From assembly GCA_902478645.1 (NCBI GenBank), contig CABSLV010000011.1:1-55774 (forward strand): 55,774 nucleotides of DNA, written 5' to 3'. Below are positions 13,918-22,953 of this stretch, one piece after another (positions within the stretch are counted from its first letter, which is position 1; the number at the start of each line of letters is the position of its first letter). The translations under genes were made by a program, and so were the position numbers. Under the pieces are notes generated by a model. That model searched no databases, was not told where the DNA came from, and saw nothing but the letters and a program-made list of their open reading frames with translations. The stretch comes from an uncultured Flavobacteriales bacterium. Its GTDB lineage: Bacteria > Bacteroidota > Bacteroidia > Flavobacteriales > UBA1820.

Positions 13918-16812
13918 TCACAATTTGGGCTTGACCTCGACCATCTGATAACCTTCGATCTGGTCGCCCTCCTGGATGTCGTTGAACTTGGCAATGCTCA
14001 AACCGCACTCGAAGCCTTTGGATACTTCCTTCACGTCGTCCTTGTAGCGTTTGAGCGACTCGAGTTCGCCGGTGAAGACCACCACCCCGTCGCGTACCAC
14101 ACGGACTTTGGTATTGCGGGTGATCTTTCCGTCGAGTACCATACAACCGGCAATGGTGCCGACTTTGGAGATGTGGTACACTTGACGCACTTCGAGGTTG
14201 GCCACCACTTCTTCCTTGTATTCGGGAGCCAACATGCCTTCCATGGCATCCTTGACCTCGTTGATCGCGTCGTAAATGATGGAATAGGTGCGGATCTCGA
14301 TCTGTTCCTGTTCCGAGAGACGACGGGCATTGACCGTAGGACGGACGTTGAAACCGATGATGATGGCCTCGGAAGCCGAAGCGAGCAGCACGTCGGATTC
14401 GGTAACGGCACCTACGGCATGGTGGATGATGTTGATATGGATCTTGTCGGTGGAAAGGCGTTCCAGAGCCTCGGTAAGGGCCTCGACCGAACCGTCCACG
14501 TCGCCCTTGACGATGATGTTGAGTTCCTTGAAGTCGCCGATAGCGATCCGGCGCCCGATCTCGTCCAAGGTAATGTGCTTGGATGCCCGCACCGTCTGTT
14601 CGCGTTTTAGCTGCATGCGACGGGCAGCGATCTGTTTGGCTTCCTTCTCGTCGTCCATCACGATAAACTTGTCTCCGGCCTGCGGCGATCCGTCCAGTCC
14701 CAGCACCAATACCGGCTGCGAGGGAAGGGCGCGGTCCACCTTGTTACCGCGCTCGTCGAACATGGCACGCACCTTGCCGCTATACTGCCCCGAGAGGGCA
14801 TAGTCGCCCACCTTGAGCGTACCGTTCTGCACCAGTACGGTAGCGACGTATCCACGGCCTTTGTCCAGAGAAGCTTCGATGACCGTGCCGACGGCATTGC
14901 GGTCGGGGTTGGCCTTCAGGTCCAGCATCTCGGCTTCGAGCAACACCTTTTCCAACAGATCCTTGACACCGATACCCTTCTTGGCCGAGATTTCCTGGCT
15001 CTGCACCTTTCCTCCCCACTCCTCCACGAGGATGTTCATGTTGGAAAGGCTCTCGCGGATCTTGTCGGGATTAGCCGTAGGCAGGTCGACCTTGTTGATG
15101 GCGATGACCATCGGCACGCCGGCTGCCTGGGCATGGGAAATGGCTTCGCGCGTCTGGGGCATCACGTCGCTGTCGGCCGCGATGACGATGATGGCGATGT
15201 CGGTTACCTGAGCTCCGCGGGCGCGCATGGCGGTAAAGGCCTCGTGACCGGGCGTATCGAGGAAGGTGATCTGCTCGCCGGATTCCAACTTGACGGAATA
15301 CGCGGCAATGTGCTGGGTGATACCTCCCGCTTCACCGGCTATGACGTTCGAGCGACGGATGTAGTCCAGCAAAGAGGTTTTACCGTGGTCCACGTGTCCC
15401 ATCACGGTAACGATGGGCGCGCGGCGGCGAAGGTCTTTCTCATCGTCGGGAGCTCCTTCCAGGACAGCTTCCTCGAGGTCTGCATCCACGAACTGCACCT
15501 GGAAACCGAACTCGTCGGCCACCACACTCAGCGTATCGGCATCCAAACGTTGGTTCATGGCAGCCATGATCCCCAACTGCATGCACGAACCGATGACCTG
15601 GGTCACCGGGACGTTCATCATGGACGCCAGTTCGGAAACGGTTACGTATTCGGTTACCTTGATGATCTTGCTCTCCTCGGCTTCGCGCTGCGCCTCGCGC
15701 TGGGCTTCGTCGCGGCGGGAGATTCGTTTTTCCTTGCGGTACTTGGCCGCTTTGTTCTTGGAATGCTGCGAGGTGAGTTTGTCGAGCGTTTCCTTGATCT
15801 GGCGGGAGATTTCCTCCTCGGTCGGTTCGACATGCTCCACTTTGGCACGTCCATGAGCACCGGCGGGACGATTCCGGCCGGCATTGCCGCCCTGCCCCTG
15901 AAAACGCGAAGGGCCACTGCCCGGACGGGACGAAGCGGACGATCCGGAGGAAGGGTTGTTCGACTGGATGTCGTTTCCACTGACCTTTTCCCCGCGTTTG
16001 CGCTTGCGTTTTTTGCGGTTGGCATCTCCTGCGGCCGCATTCTTGCGGGAATCGGACGAGGCGGGCTTCTCGAACACGCTCAAGTCGATCTTACCCACCG
16101 TCTTGGGACCTTCCAGTTTTTGATACTGCGTCTCGATCTTTTCGATCGTCCGAACCGGCTCCTTTTTCTCCGGGGCCGGAGCTACCGGAGCTGGGGCTTT
16201 CGGCTGGGCTTCAGGTTCCGAAACCTCCTTGATTTCAGGAACGTCGGGAACAGCGACCGGCTGCGGCGCTGCAGGCGCAGGTGCGGTTTTTTCCTCAGCC
16301 GGGGCAACGGGCTTTTGCTCTTTTTCCGGGGCTTCCGGAGTTTTCTCCACTTTTTTAGCCGGTTTCCCGATAGCATCCAAGTCTATCTTGCCCACCGTTT
16401 TGAGATGAACGGTGTGTTCGGCCCGGGCTTTGATCACTTCCGGTTCGGCCGGCGAAGCGGACGGTGCGGGAGCGGGTTGAGCCGGGGTGGCGGGTTGGGG
16501 CTGTTTCTCGGCAGCGAGGGTACGCTGCTGTTCTTCCTTCTGCGCCTGGGCTGCCATCTGGAGCTCCTTGGCGATGCGCTGCTTTTCCTTTTCTTCGCGC
16601 TTGGCCTGGTTTACCTCCTCGATCATCTGCTTCTTGCTCTTGTCCTGCTCGAAGCCCTGTGCCAGCACCTGGTACACGTCGGGCGCAATCTTGGCATTGG
16701 GGTCGGGGTCTATCTTGATGCCTTTCTTTGCCAGATATTCCACCGCCCGATCCATCGATATGTTGAGCTCGGTGAGTACTTTGTTCAGGCGTTTCTTTAC
16801 TACTTCAGCCAT
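13918..16812 (-). CDS. infB: Translation initiation factor IF-2
   Basis: A 964-residue GTPase that brings fMet-tRNA to the 30S subunit and promotes subunit joining. The N-terminus has an IF2_N domain (about 1-50, starting MAEVVKKRLNKVLTELNI). A long Pro/Ala/Lys/Glu-rich linker follows, repeating the phrase KTVGKIDL three times. A second IF2_N domain begins near 385 (KVTEYVTVSELASMMNVP). The G domain has GHVDHGKTSLLD (near 470), DTPGH and NKVD, followed by domains II, III and the tRNA-binding C-terminal barrel. The protein ends at MVEVKPKL. It is the last gene of rimP-nusA-infB. Confidence 0.97.
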   Translation of the reverse strand: MAEVVKKRLNKVLTELNISMDRAVEYLAKKGIKIDPDPNAKIAPDVYQVLAQGFEQDKSKKQMIEEVNQAKREEKEKQRIAKELQMAAQAQKEEQQRTLAAEKQPQPATPAQPAPAPSASPAEPEVIKARAEHTVHLKTVGKIDLDAIGKPAKKVEKTPEAPEKEQKPVAPAEEKTAPAPAAPQPVAVPDVPEIKEVSEPEAQPKAPAPVAPAPEKKEPVRTIEKIETQYQKLEGPKTVGKIDLSVFEKPASSDSRKNAAAGDANRKKRKRKRGEKVSGNDIQSNNPSSGSSASSRPGSGPSRFQGQGGNAGRNRPAGAHGRAKVEHVEPTEEEISRQIKETLDKLTSQHSKNKAAKYRKEKRISRRDEAQREAQREAEESKIIKVTEYVTVSELASMMNVPVTQVIGSCMQLGIMAAMNQRLDADTLSVVADEFGFQVQFVDADLEEAVLEGAPDDEKDLRRRAPIVTVMGHVDHGKTSLLDYIRRSNVIAGEAGGITQHIAAYSVKLESGEQITFLDTPGHEAFTAMRARGAQVTDIAIIVIAADSDVMPQTREAISHAQAAGVPMVIAINKVDLPTANPDKIRESLSNMNILVEEWGGKVQSQEISAKKGIGVKDLLEKVLLEAEMLDLKANPDRNAVGTVIEASLDKGRGYVATVLVQNGTLKVGDYALSGQYSGKVRAMFDERGNKVDRALPSQPVLVLGLDGSPQAGDKFIVMDDEKEAKQIAARRMQLKREQTVRASKHITLDEIGRRIAIGDFKELNIIVKGDVDGSVEALTEALERLSTDKIHINIIHHAVGAVTESDVLLASASEAIIIGFNVRPTVNARRLSEQEQIEIRTYSIIYDAINEVKDAMEGMLAPEYKEEVVANLEVRQVYHISKVGTIAGCMVLDGKITRNTKVRVVRDGVVVFTGELESLKRYKDDVKEVSKGFECGLSIAKFNDIQEGDQIEGYQMVEVKPKL

Positions 16813-16887
16813 ATTGATTCCTTTTTTTTTCTTCTCCCGTTTTGTGTGCGGCCCCAGACGGCCCGAAAAACTTGTTCAAATATACTC

Positions 16888-18120
16888 TTAATTCTCGAAT
16901 TCTTTCGAGAGGACCTCCAGTACGTGGTCCACCGTTTCCTCTTCGAGGTCGGTACGGCGCAGGAGTTCTTCCTTGCCCAATTCCAATACGCTCTTGGCCG
17001 TATCGCAACCCACGCGCTGGAATTCCTCGATGACCCAGCCTTCGATCTCGTCGGCAAACTCCTTCAGGTCGACGTCTTCCTCCGGGGTATCGCGGTAAAT
17101 ATCGATCTCGTAACCTACCATCTGCGAAGCCAGACGGATGTTCTGACCCTGCTTACCGATGGCTTTGGACACCTCATCCGGTTTGACATACACGCTGATG
17201 CGGCGAGCCTGCTCGTCGATCTCGATGCTGGTAAGCTTGGCCGGGGACAGGCAGCGGGCAACCATCAGCTGAAGGTTGGTCGTATAGTTGATCACGTCGA
17301 TGTTCTCTCCGCCCAACTCGCGCACGATCCCATGGATACGGGAACCTTTCATACCCACGCAGGCTCCCACCGGATCGATGCGGTCGTCGTAGGATTCTAC
17401 CGCTACCTTGGCCTTTTCGCCGGGGATGCGCACTACTTTCTTGATCATGATCAGCCCGTCGGCAATCTCCGGGATTTCCGCCTCGAAGAGACGCTCGAGG
17501 AACAGCGGATCCACCCGGGAAAGGATGACATTGGGTTTGGCACCGCGAACCTCCACATCCTTGACCAGGGCGCGTACCGGTTCGCCCTTGCGGAAGACGT
17601 CGGACGGGATCTGCTCCTCGCGGGGCAGTACGAGTTCGTTCTGGTATTCGTCGTGGACAATGGTCATCTTGGGACGCACATGGTGGACTTCCCCGGTGAT
17701 GATGGTACCCTTGAGTGCCTCGAAGCGTTTGAAGATGGTCGCATTGTCGTATTCGAAGATACGGGCCACCAGGTTTTGACGCAAGGCCAGGATAGCGCGG
17801 CGACCCAGGTCCATGATCTTGACCTCCTCGGACACTTCCTCGCCCACCTCGAAGTCATCCTGGATCTTGCGGGCCTCCGACAGAGGGATCTGCGCTGCGG
17901 GATCTTCCACCTCGCCGTCCTCGACCACGATACGGTTGCGCCATATCTGAAGGTCGCCCTTGTCGGGATTGACCACGATATTGAAATTGTCGTCGGTGCC
18001 GTATTTTTTCTTCAGCGCGGTACGGAACACCTCCTCCAGAATGGCGGTAAGGGTCAGGCGATCGATTTTCTTGAACTCCTTGAACTCCGTAAACGAATCT
18101 ATCAGTGCCGAATTGTCCAT
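16888..18120 (-). CDS. nusA: Transcription elongation/termination factor NusA
   Basis: A 410-residue RNA-polymerase-binding factor that controls pausing, termination and antitermination. The order is the standard one: N-terminal RNAP-binding domain (about 1-130, MDNSALIDSFTEFKEFKKID), S1 domain (about 135-200), two KH domains (about 205-350, with DPVGACVGMKGSRI and AIGKQGQNIRLA) and a shortened acidic C-terminus, without the two repeats of E. coli NusA. It lies 58 nt after rimP and 75 nt before infB on the same strand, the conserved operon order. In other bacteria NusA can feed back on its own operon's leader, which makes the leader hairpins upstream of rimP of interest. Confidence 0.97.
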   Translation of the reverse strand: MDNSALIDSFTEFKEFKKIDRLTLTAILEEVFRTALKKKYGTDDNFNIVVNPDKGDLQIWRNRIVVEDGEVEDPAAQIPLSEARKIQDDFEVGEEVSEEVKIMDLGRRAILALRQNLVARIFEYDNATIFKRFEALKGTIITGEVHHVRPKMTIVHDEYQNELVLPREEQIPSDVFRKGEPVRALVKDVEVRGAKPNVILSRVDPLFLERLFEAEIPEIADGLIMIKKVVRIPGEKAKVAVESYDDRIDPVGACVGMKGSRIHGIVRELGGENIDVINYTTNLQLMVARCLSPAKLTSIEIDEQARRISVYVKPDEVSKAIGKQGQNIRLASQMVGYEIDIYRDTPEEDVDLKEFADEIEGWVIEEFQRVGCDTAKSVLELGKEELLRRTDLEEETVDHVLEVLSKEFEN

Positions 18121-18178
18121 TTTGACCAGTAGATTTTGTTTGATACTCGTATTGTTGTTTTTTTCCTTTTTTGACTGC

Positions 18179-18649
18179 TTAAAATTTCAGCACCACACAA
18201 GCCTTGCGGATGTCCCCGTAAGGAATGCTTTGCGTGTGCAGCACCGTATGTTTGCCCTTGCCCACCGGCTTGGGTTCGCGGGTGGTCCACTCCAGTACGA
18301 TCCCCTGGTCGTCGGAATGGGAAAGCGTACCTACGAGCGGTTCCCCTTCGTGCAAGGTAACCTTCAACTCCCGTCCCACGTGCTTGGCATACTGACGGGG
18401 CAACTTCAGCGGAGCATCCGCCCCGGGCGAAGAGACCGAAATGGAAAAGTCCTCGCGGTCGCGGTCCATCTGCGGGTCGTGCTCCAGGGCGCGTGAAAGG
18501 GCGATGATGGTCTCCAGGTCCACACCCCGGTCGCCATCGACCACCACCTGAATATCGTTGTCGGGAGAAAGGCTCCAGTCCACCACGAACACTTCGGGAT
18601 ACTGTTCCAACGCCCGGTCGATGATTCCTTTTACAAACTCCGCATCCAT
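18179..18649 (-). CDS. rimP: Ribosome maturation factor RimP
   Basis: A 156-residue factor for 30S subunit maturation. It shows the two-domain RimP plan: an alpha/beta N-terminal domain with VVVDGDRGVDLETIIALSR (35-53), then FSISVSSPGADAPL and an SH3-like C-terminal barrel starting near 85. It heads the rimP-nusA-infB operon. The start at 18649 (MDAEFVKGI) is preceded by a leader of about 108 nt containing two hairpins. Confidence 0.93.
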   Translation of the reverse strand: MDAEFVKGIIDRALEQYPEVFVVDWSLSPDNDIQVVVDGDRGVDLETIIALSRALEHDPQMDRDREDFSISVSSPGADAPLKLPRQYAKHVGRELKVTLHEGEPLVGTLSHSDDQGIVLEWTTREPKPVGKGKHTVLHTQSIPYGDIRKACVVLKF

Positions 18650-18674
18650 CGTCTACTCTTCGTATTTTTTCCTC

Positions 18675-18700
18675 GGGCCCATACGTCTGCCCCGAGGGGT
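18675..18700 (-). promoter_or_regulatory. Second hairpin in the rimP leader
   Basis: On the minus strand CCTCGGG and CCCGAGG (with a short alternative CCCCTCGGGG stem) form a hairpin just downstream of the terminator-like one and about 25 nt before the rimP start codon. It could compete with translation initiation or with the first hairpin. Confidence 0.4.
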
Positions 18701-18703
18701 TTT

Positions 18704-18738
18704 TAAAAAATTTGGGGGACTCTCTCGCCCCCCAAATC
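18704..18738 (-). promoter_or_regulatory. Terminator-like hairpin in the rimP-nusA-infB leader
   Basis: On the minus strand, ATTTGGGGG pairs with CCCCCAAAT across a short loop and is followed by a run of T (TTTTTT). It lies between the promoter at 18762-18769 and the rimP ATG, so it has the form of an attenuator rather than an end-of-gene terminator. Confidence 0.6.
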
Positions 18739-18761
18739 TGTTCACCTCATTTTCACAGGCG

Positions 18762-18769
18762 CAAAAGTA
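18762..18769 (-). promoter_or_regulatory. Promoter -7 box of rimP-nusA-infB
   Basis: TACTTTTG on the minus strand, 112 nt before the rimP start codon and downstream of the glycosyltransferase stop at 18844. Confidence 0.6.
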
Positions 18770-18843
18770 CGGCGTTTTCCCGAAAAAAACAAATTTTTGC
18801 CTCCACCTGTGGGCAAGAGGGCAAAAAAAAGCCTCGGGAGCAC

Positions 18844-19968
18844 CTACTTGCGCCCCAAAAGTTCGCTATACAAGGCATACATGCGCTCCGAGGTATCCCC
18901 GTCGGAGAAACGCTGCACCTGCCGCAAGCCTTCGCCACACAGACGCGCGCGCAGTTCGCCGTCCCGCCACAGCCGATCCATCGCCTCCGTAATGGCCCGT
19001 ACGTCGCGGCACGGGACGTAGAGCGCCCCTTGGCCTCCCGCCTCGGAAAAACACCCGCCCGAGGAGGTGAGCACCGCCTTGCCGCAACCCATCGCTTCGA
19101 CGATCGGCAGGCCGAAACCTTCGTAAATGCTGGGATACGCCACAAAACGGCTCCTGTGGTACAAGCAGGCCAACTGGAGGGAAGACACCCCGCTGAGCAG
19201 CCGCACCCGGGAGGAAAGCCCGTGGCGCTCGATGTACCGGTCCAACTGCTGCCCGTAGCGGCCGCTGCGACGGCCGACCAACACCAGGTTCACCTCGGGA
19301 AGTGCCCGGAGAGCCTCCAGCAGCACGCCCTGGTTTTTACGGCGCTCGATCGTCCCCACGCAGAGTACGAAATCCTTCGGCAAGTCGAAGCCGGAGAGCT
19401 GCTCTTCCACCCGATCGGCCGACAGACCACCGGTGTACAACGGAGCGATGCTTTGGTACACGACCCGGATTTTTTCCTCGGGCACCCCCAGGAGTTCTAC
19501 AATATCCTTGCACGTCTGGCGGCTGATGGCCACCACCGCATCGGCTACCCGGGTGGCGTACCGTACTTTCCGGACGTGCATCCACGCATCGAAAGCCGAG
19601 TAGAACTCCGGGTGGCGCATGAAGATCAGGTCGTGGATGGTGACCACACTGCGCACCGGGGTACGTTCGATGCCCACGGGAAGTTCATGGCTCAATCCGT
19701 GATAAAGCTCCACCCCATCCTTGGCGGCGATTCCGGCCAGAGCCGAAGTGCGCCACAGACTGTCCATACGCCGCCATGCGCCCTGCGGGAAGACCGTGCG
19801 CACGTTGGGCGCCGAGGTAAAATCCACCTCCATCCCGGCACGGGGGGTGTACAACACGATGGAATCCTGCGGGTGATTCCGCACCAACTGGCCGACCAGG
19901 GTCCGGCTGTAGTTGCCCAACCCGGATCGGTTGTTAAACAGGCGTTTGGCATCGAAACCTATCTTCAT
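18844..19968 (-). CDS. GT4-family glycosyltransferase
   Basis: A 374-residue GT-B fold glycosyltransferase (Glycos_transf_1). The N-terminus MKIGFDAKRLFNNRSGLGNYSR is the acceptor-side Rossmann start with the G-x-G-x-Y loop. The C-terminal half holds FVLCVGTIERRKN, the nucleotide-sugar-binding YPSIYEGFGLPIVEAMGCGK with its E-x7-E motif, and a closing helix. It should transfer a sugar from a nucleotide donor to a cell-surface glycan or lipid intermediate; donor and acceptor are unknown. It starts at 19968; longer in-frame versions would overlap prfC's start on the other strand. The gene is isolated, divergent from prfC, and has no strong hairpin terminator before the rimP promoter. Confidence 0.92.
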   Translation of the reverse strand: MKIGFDAKRLFNNRSGLGNYSRTLVGQLVRNHPQDSIVLYTPRAGMEVDFTSAPNVRTVFPQGAWRRMDSLWRTSALAGIAAKDGVELYHGLSHELPVGIERTPVRSVVTIHDLIFMRHPEFYSAFDAWMHVRKVRYATRVADAVVAISRQTCKDIVELLGVPEEKIRVVYQSIAPLYTGGLSADRVEEQLSGFDLPKDFVLCVGTIERRKNQGVLLEALRALPEVNLVLVGRRSGRYGQQLDRYIERHGLSSRVRLLSGVSSLQLACLYHRSRFVAYPSIYEGFGLPIVEAMGCGKAVLTSSGGCFSEAGGQGALYVPCRDVRAITEAMDRLWRDGELRARLCGEGLRQVQRFSDGDTSERMYALYSELLGRK

Positions 19969-20070
19969 ACGGCAAGCGGGGCTTTTTCTTTCCCGGGGCA
20001 AAAATATCCTTTTGTCCCCACGCAGGCAAATTTTCCCTTTCGCTTTGCGCAAAAACGCCGCCGTCCGGGC

Positions 20071-20078
20071 TATTTTTG
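20071..20078 (+). promoter_or_regulatory. Promoter -7 box of prfC-lrgAB
   Basis: TATTTTTG, with a second overlapping match TAAATTTG at 20080-20087 and a TTTG at 20044-20047 (23 nt spacing). It lies 36 nt before the prfC ATG. Confidence 0.6.
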
Positions 20079-20113
20079 CTAAATTTGCACCCCGTAACAC
20101 TTTCGACAAAAGT

Positions 20114-21700
20114 ATGGGATTCAAGGAGGAAACGGCGCGCCGCCGCACTTTCGGCATCATTTCGCACCCCGACGCGGGTAAAACCACCCTGACGGAAAAG
20201 CTGTTGCTCTTTGCCGGAGCAATCCAGGAGGCAGGGGCAGTCAAGTCGAACAAGATAAAAAAAGGCGCGGCTTCGGACTTTATGGAGATCGAACGCCAGC
20301 GAGGCATCTCGGTAGCCACTTCGGTGATGGCTTTCGAATACAAAGGCTACAAGATCAACATCCTCGACACCCCGGGACACAAGGATTTCGCAGAGGACAC
20401 CTACCGCACGCTCACCGCGGTGGACAGTGTGATCGTGGTGATCGACGTGGCCAAAGGCGTGGAGGAACAGACCGAAAAACTGGTCGGGGTGTGCCGCATG
20501 CGCAACATTCCGATGATCGTCTTCGTCAACAAACTGGACCGCGAAGGCCGGGATGCATTCGACGTGATGGACGAGGCGGAGCAGAAACTGGGGCTTCACC
20601 TGTGCCCGATGAGTTTCCCCATCGGAATGGGGGCCGAATTCAAAGGCATCTACAACCTCCACCGCCGCAACGTCCGCCTGTTCTCCGGCGCCCAGAAACA
20701 AAAGGTGGAAGAGGCCGTGGAGATAGACCGGCTCGACGACCCGCAACTCGACACACTGGTAGGTGCATCGGCTGCAAACCGTCTGCGGGACGATCTGGAA
20801 CTGGTCCAGGGGGTCTATCCGGAATTTTCCCTCGAAAAATACCTCGCCGGAGAGCAACAGCCGGTCTTCTTCGGTTCGGCGCTGAACAATTTCGGGGTGC
20901 AGGAGCTGTTGGACACCTTCGTGGAAATCGCCCCCGCCCCGCGCGCCAAAATGTCCGACGTCCGCCTGGTGGAGCCTTCGGAAAAAACGTTCTCGGGCTT
21001 CGTCTTCAAGATCCACGCCAACATGGACCCCAAACACCGCGACCGCCTGGCTTTTGTCAAGGTGGTATCGGGGACCTTCCGCCGCAATGTCAACTACCTG
21101 CACGTAAGGATGGGAAAAATGATGAAATTCGCCAGTCCGAACGCCTTTTTCGCCGAGAAAAAACAAGTGGTGGACGAGTCGTATCCGGGTGATATCGTCG
21201 GGCTGCACGACACGGGTAACTTCAAGATCGGCGATACGCTCACGGAAGGCGAGGTACTCAACTTCAAGGGCATTCCCTCCTTCTCGCCCGAGCACTTCCG
21301 CTACATCAACAACGCCGACCCGATGCGCGCCAAACAGCTCTCCAAGGGCATCGACCAACTGATGGACGAAGGCGTGGCCCAGCTTTTCACCCTCGATCTC
21401 AACGGGCGGAAAATCATCGGAACGGTGGGTGCGCTCCAGTTCGAAGTGATCCAATACCGCCTCGAACACGAATACAACGCCCTGTGCACCTACGAGGCCG
21501 TCCCGGTGTACAAAGCCTGCTGGATCGAGGCCGAAGACCCCGCCGGAGAAGAGTTCCGCGAATTCCAACGGGTAAAAAACCGTTTCATGGCGCACGACAA
21601 GGACGGGCGTCCGGTCTTTCTGGCCGACTCGGCCTTTTCCATCACCATGGCGCAGGAAAAATACCCGTCGGTACACCTGCATTTCACTTCCGAATTCTAA
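20114..21700 (+). CDS. prfC: Peptide chain release factor 3
   Basis: A 528-residue translational GTPase that recycles RF1 and RF2 from the ribosome. GTPase motifs are clear: HPDAGKTTLTEK (about 18-29), the effector region with RQRGISVATSVM, DTPGHKDFAEDTYR and NKLDREGRD. EF-Tu-like domain II and the RF3 C-terminal domain follow (with GALQFEVIQYRLEHEYN near 440). The ATG at 20114 (MGFKEETARRRTFG) matches the family start and lies just after the promoter. It is followed after 18 nt by lrgA and lrgB on the same strand, so the three may be co-transcribed. Confidence 0.97.
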   Translation: MGFKEETARRRTFGIISHPDAGKTTLTEKLLLFAGAIQEAGAVKSNKIKKGAASDFMEIERQRGISVATSVMAFEYKGYKINILDTPGHKDFAEDTYRTLTAVDSVIVVIDVAKGVEEQTEKLVGVCRMRNIPMIVFVNKLDREGRDAFDVMDEAEQKLGLHLCPMSFPIGMGAEFKGIYNLHRRNVRLFSGAQKQKVEEAVEIDRLDDPQLDTLVGASAANRLRDDLELVQGVYPEFSLEKYLAGEQQPVFFGSALNNFGVQELLDTFVEIAPAPRAKMSDVRLVEPSEKTFSGFVFKIHANMDPKHRDRLAFVKVVSGTFRRNVNYLHVRMGKMMKFASPNAFFAEKKQVVDESYPGDIVGLHDTGNFKIGDTLTEGEVLNFKGIPSFSPEHFRYINNADPMRAKQLSKGIDQLMDEGVAQLFTLDLNGRKIIGTVGALQFEVIQYRLEHEYNALCTYEAVPVYKACWIEAEDPAGEEFREFQRVKNRFMAHDKDGRPVFLADSAFSITMAQEKYPSVHLHFTSEF

Positions 21701-21718
21701 AAAACGACGCATTATCCC

Positions 21719-22141
21719 ATGTCCTCCTCGCTAAAACTGTTCAAACAACTGGGGATCGTCCTGCTGATCACCTTCGCCGGGGAGTGTATTTCCCGCTTCT
21801 CGGGGATCCCGGTACCGGGCAGCATCGTCGGAATGATCCTGCTGCTGGTCCTGCTGAAGTTGAAAATCCTCCGCGTGGAACAGATCGCCGAACTGTCCGA
21901 CTTTCTGCTGGCGCACATCAACTTCTTTTTCATCCCGGTGGGCGTAGGCATCATGGTGTCGTACAAATACCTCGAAGGGCATTACCTGTCCGGCATCGCC
22001 CTGATCCTGATCACGACCGTCATCGTGATGGCAGTATCGGGGGGCGTTACCGAATTTCTGGCCCGGCGGCGTGAAAAACGCGTCGCCGCCCGCGCAGCCG
22101 CCCAATCGTCCCACGGAAAAAAGGAGGAGGAGAAAAAATGA
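21719..22141 (+). CDS. lrgA: LrgA/CidA holin-like membrane protein
   Basis: A 140-residue protein with four hydrophobic segments and the CidA/LrgA core FSGIPVPGSIVGMILL (27-42) and HINFFFIPVGVGIM. In other bacteria LrgA/CidA proteins pair with LrgB/CidB and are linked to control of murein hydrolases and cell lysis, and more recently to pyruvate uptake. The C-terminus is a Lys/Glu/Arg-rich cytoplasmic tail that ends GKKEEEKK. It overlaps lrgB by 4 nt. Linkage to prfC by an 18-nt gap is unusual. Confidence 0.9.
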   Translation: MSSSLKLFKQLGIVLLITFAGECISRFSGIPVPGSIVGMILLLVLLKLKILRVEQIAELSDFLLAHINFFFIPVGVGIMVSYKYLEGHYLSGIALILITTVIVMAVSGGVTEFLARRREKRVAARAAAQSSHGKKEEEKK

Positions 22142-22842
22142 GCGCTTTCCACACCTTGACGTCCCTGCCCCTGTTCGGAATCCTGTTGTGCCTGCTGGCC
22201 TATGTAGCCGCCTGCCGCATCCGCCGGGCTACGGGCAGCGTCGCTGCCAACCCGTTTCTGATCGCAGCCATCCTGGTGGTAACCGTGTTGCTGATCTTCC
22301 GTATCCCTTACCAGGACTTCAACCAGGGAGGACAGTTCATCAATTTCTTCCTCTCGCCCATTACCGTCATCCTGGCCGTTCCGCTGTACAAACACCGCAA
22401 CCTGCTCAACCACTACCTGAAAGCTATCGTAGCGGGCATCGCCGCCGGCGTAGCGGCGGCGATGATCAGCGTGATCGGTTTCTCGCGGCTCATGGGACTG
22501 GACAGCGTCCTGGAACGTTCACTCGTTTCCAAGTCCATCACCACCCCTATCGGCATCGAGATCACCCGCTCCATCGAAGGAGTGGAAGGCATCACCATCC
22601 TGGCCATCATCCTCTCGGGCATCTTCGGAGCGATCATCGCTCCGGTAGTATTCCGCTACACCGGTATCCGGCATCCGGTAGCACAAGGCATCGGTTTGGG
22701 TTCGGCCTCGCACGCCATCGGAACTTCGAAAGCCATCGAAATGGGCGAACAACAGGGAGCCATCAGCGGGCTGACCATCGGCATTGCCGGCATCACCACC
22801 GTACTGGTTGTTCTGGTGTTGAATGTTTTCCTGTGGGATTGA
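22138..22842 (+). CDS. lrgB: LrgB/CidB family membrane protein
   Basis: A 234-residue polytopic membrane protein, partner of the LrgA-like protein it overlaps by ATGA. It has the signature SVSKSITTP-like stretch (SLVSKSITTPIGIEI, about 127-141), GIFGAIIAPVV and GIGLGSASHAIGTSKA that mark LrgB. Together the pair should form an inner-membrane complex affecting autolysis or small carboxylate transport (family knowledge). It ends at a convergent junction with the efflux operon; here only a weak GAGGGA/TCCCTC hairpin is visible in 22843-22953. Confidence 0.92.
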   Translation: MSAFHTLTSLPLFGILLCLLAYVAACRIRRATGSVAANPFLIAAILVVTVLLIFRIPYQDFNQGGQFINFFLSPITVILAVPLYKHRNLLNHYLKAIVAGIAAGVAAAMISVIGFSRLMGLDSVLERSLVSKSITTPIGIEITRSIEGVEGITILAIILSGIFGAIIAPVVFRYTGIRHPVAQGIGLGSASHAIGTSKAIEMGEQQGAISGLTIGIAGITTVLVVLVLNVFLWD

Positions 22843-22953
22843 TCTCCACGATCTTACCCGCTGCCCGAGGGAGATCCCTCCCCGAAAAACCTAAAAGCAC
22901 TACCGGAGTTTTCTCCCTCTTCCCTGCCCCGACCGCTTCAAAGCGCAGCGTTC

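Noticed and set aside
15133..18132. Plus-strand open frame of 999 codons opposite infB-nusA
   Set aside because: It is exactly antisense to two conserved genes, its product has no recognisable domain, and long antisense frames are expected in GC-rich codon usage.
18786..18832. Terminator for the GT4 glycosyltransferase
   Set aside because: TTTTTGCC and GGCAAAAA could pair here, but the inner bases do not continue the stem, so I do not list it.
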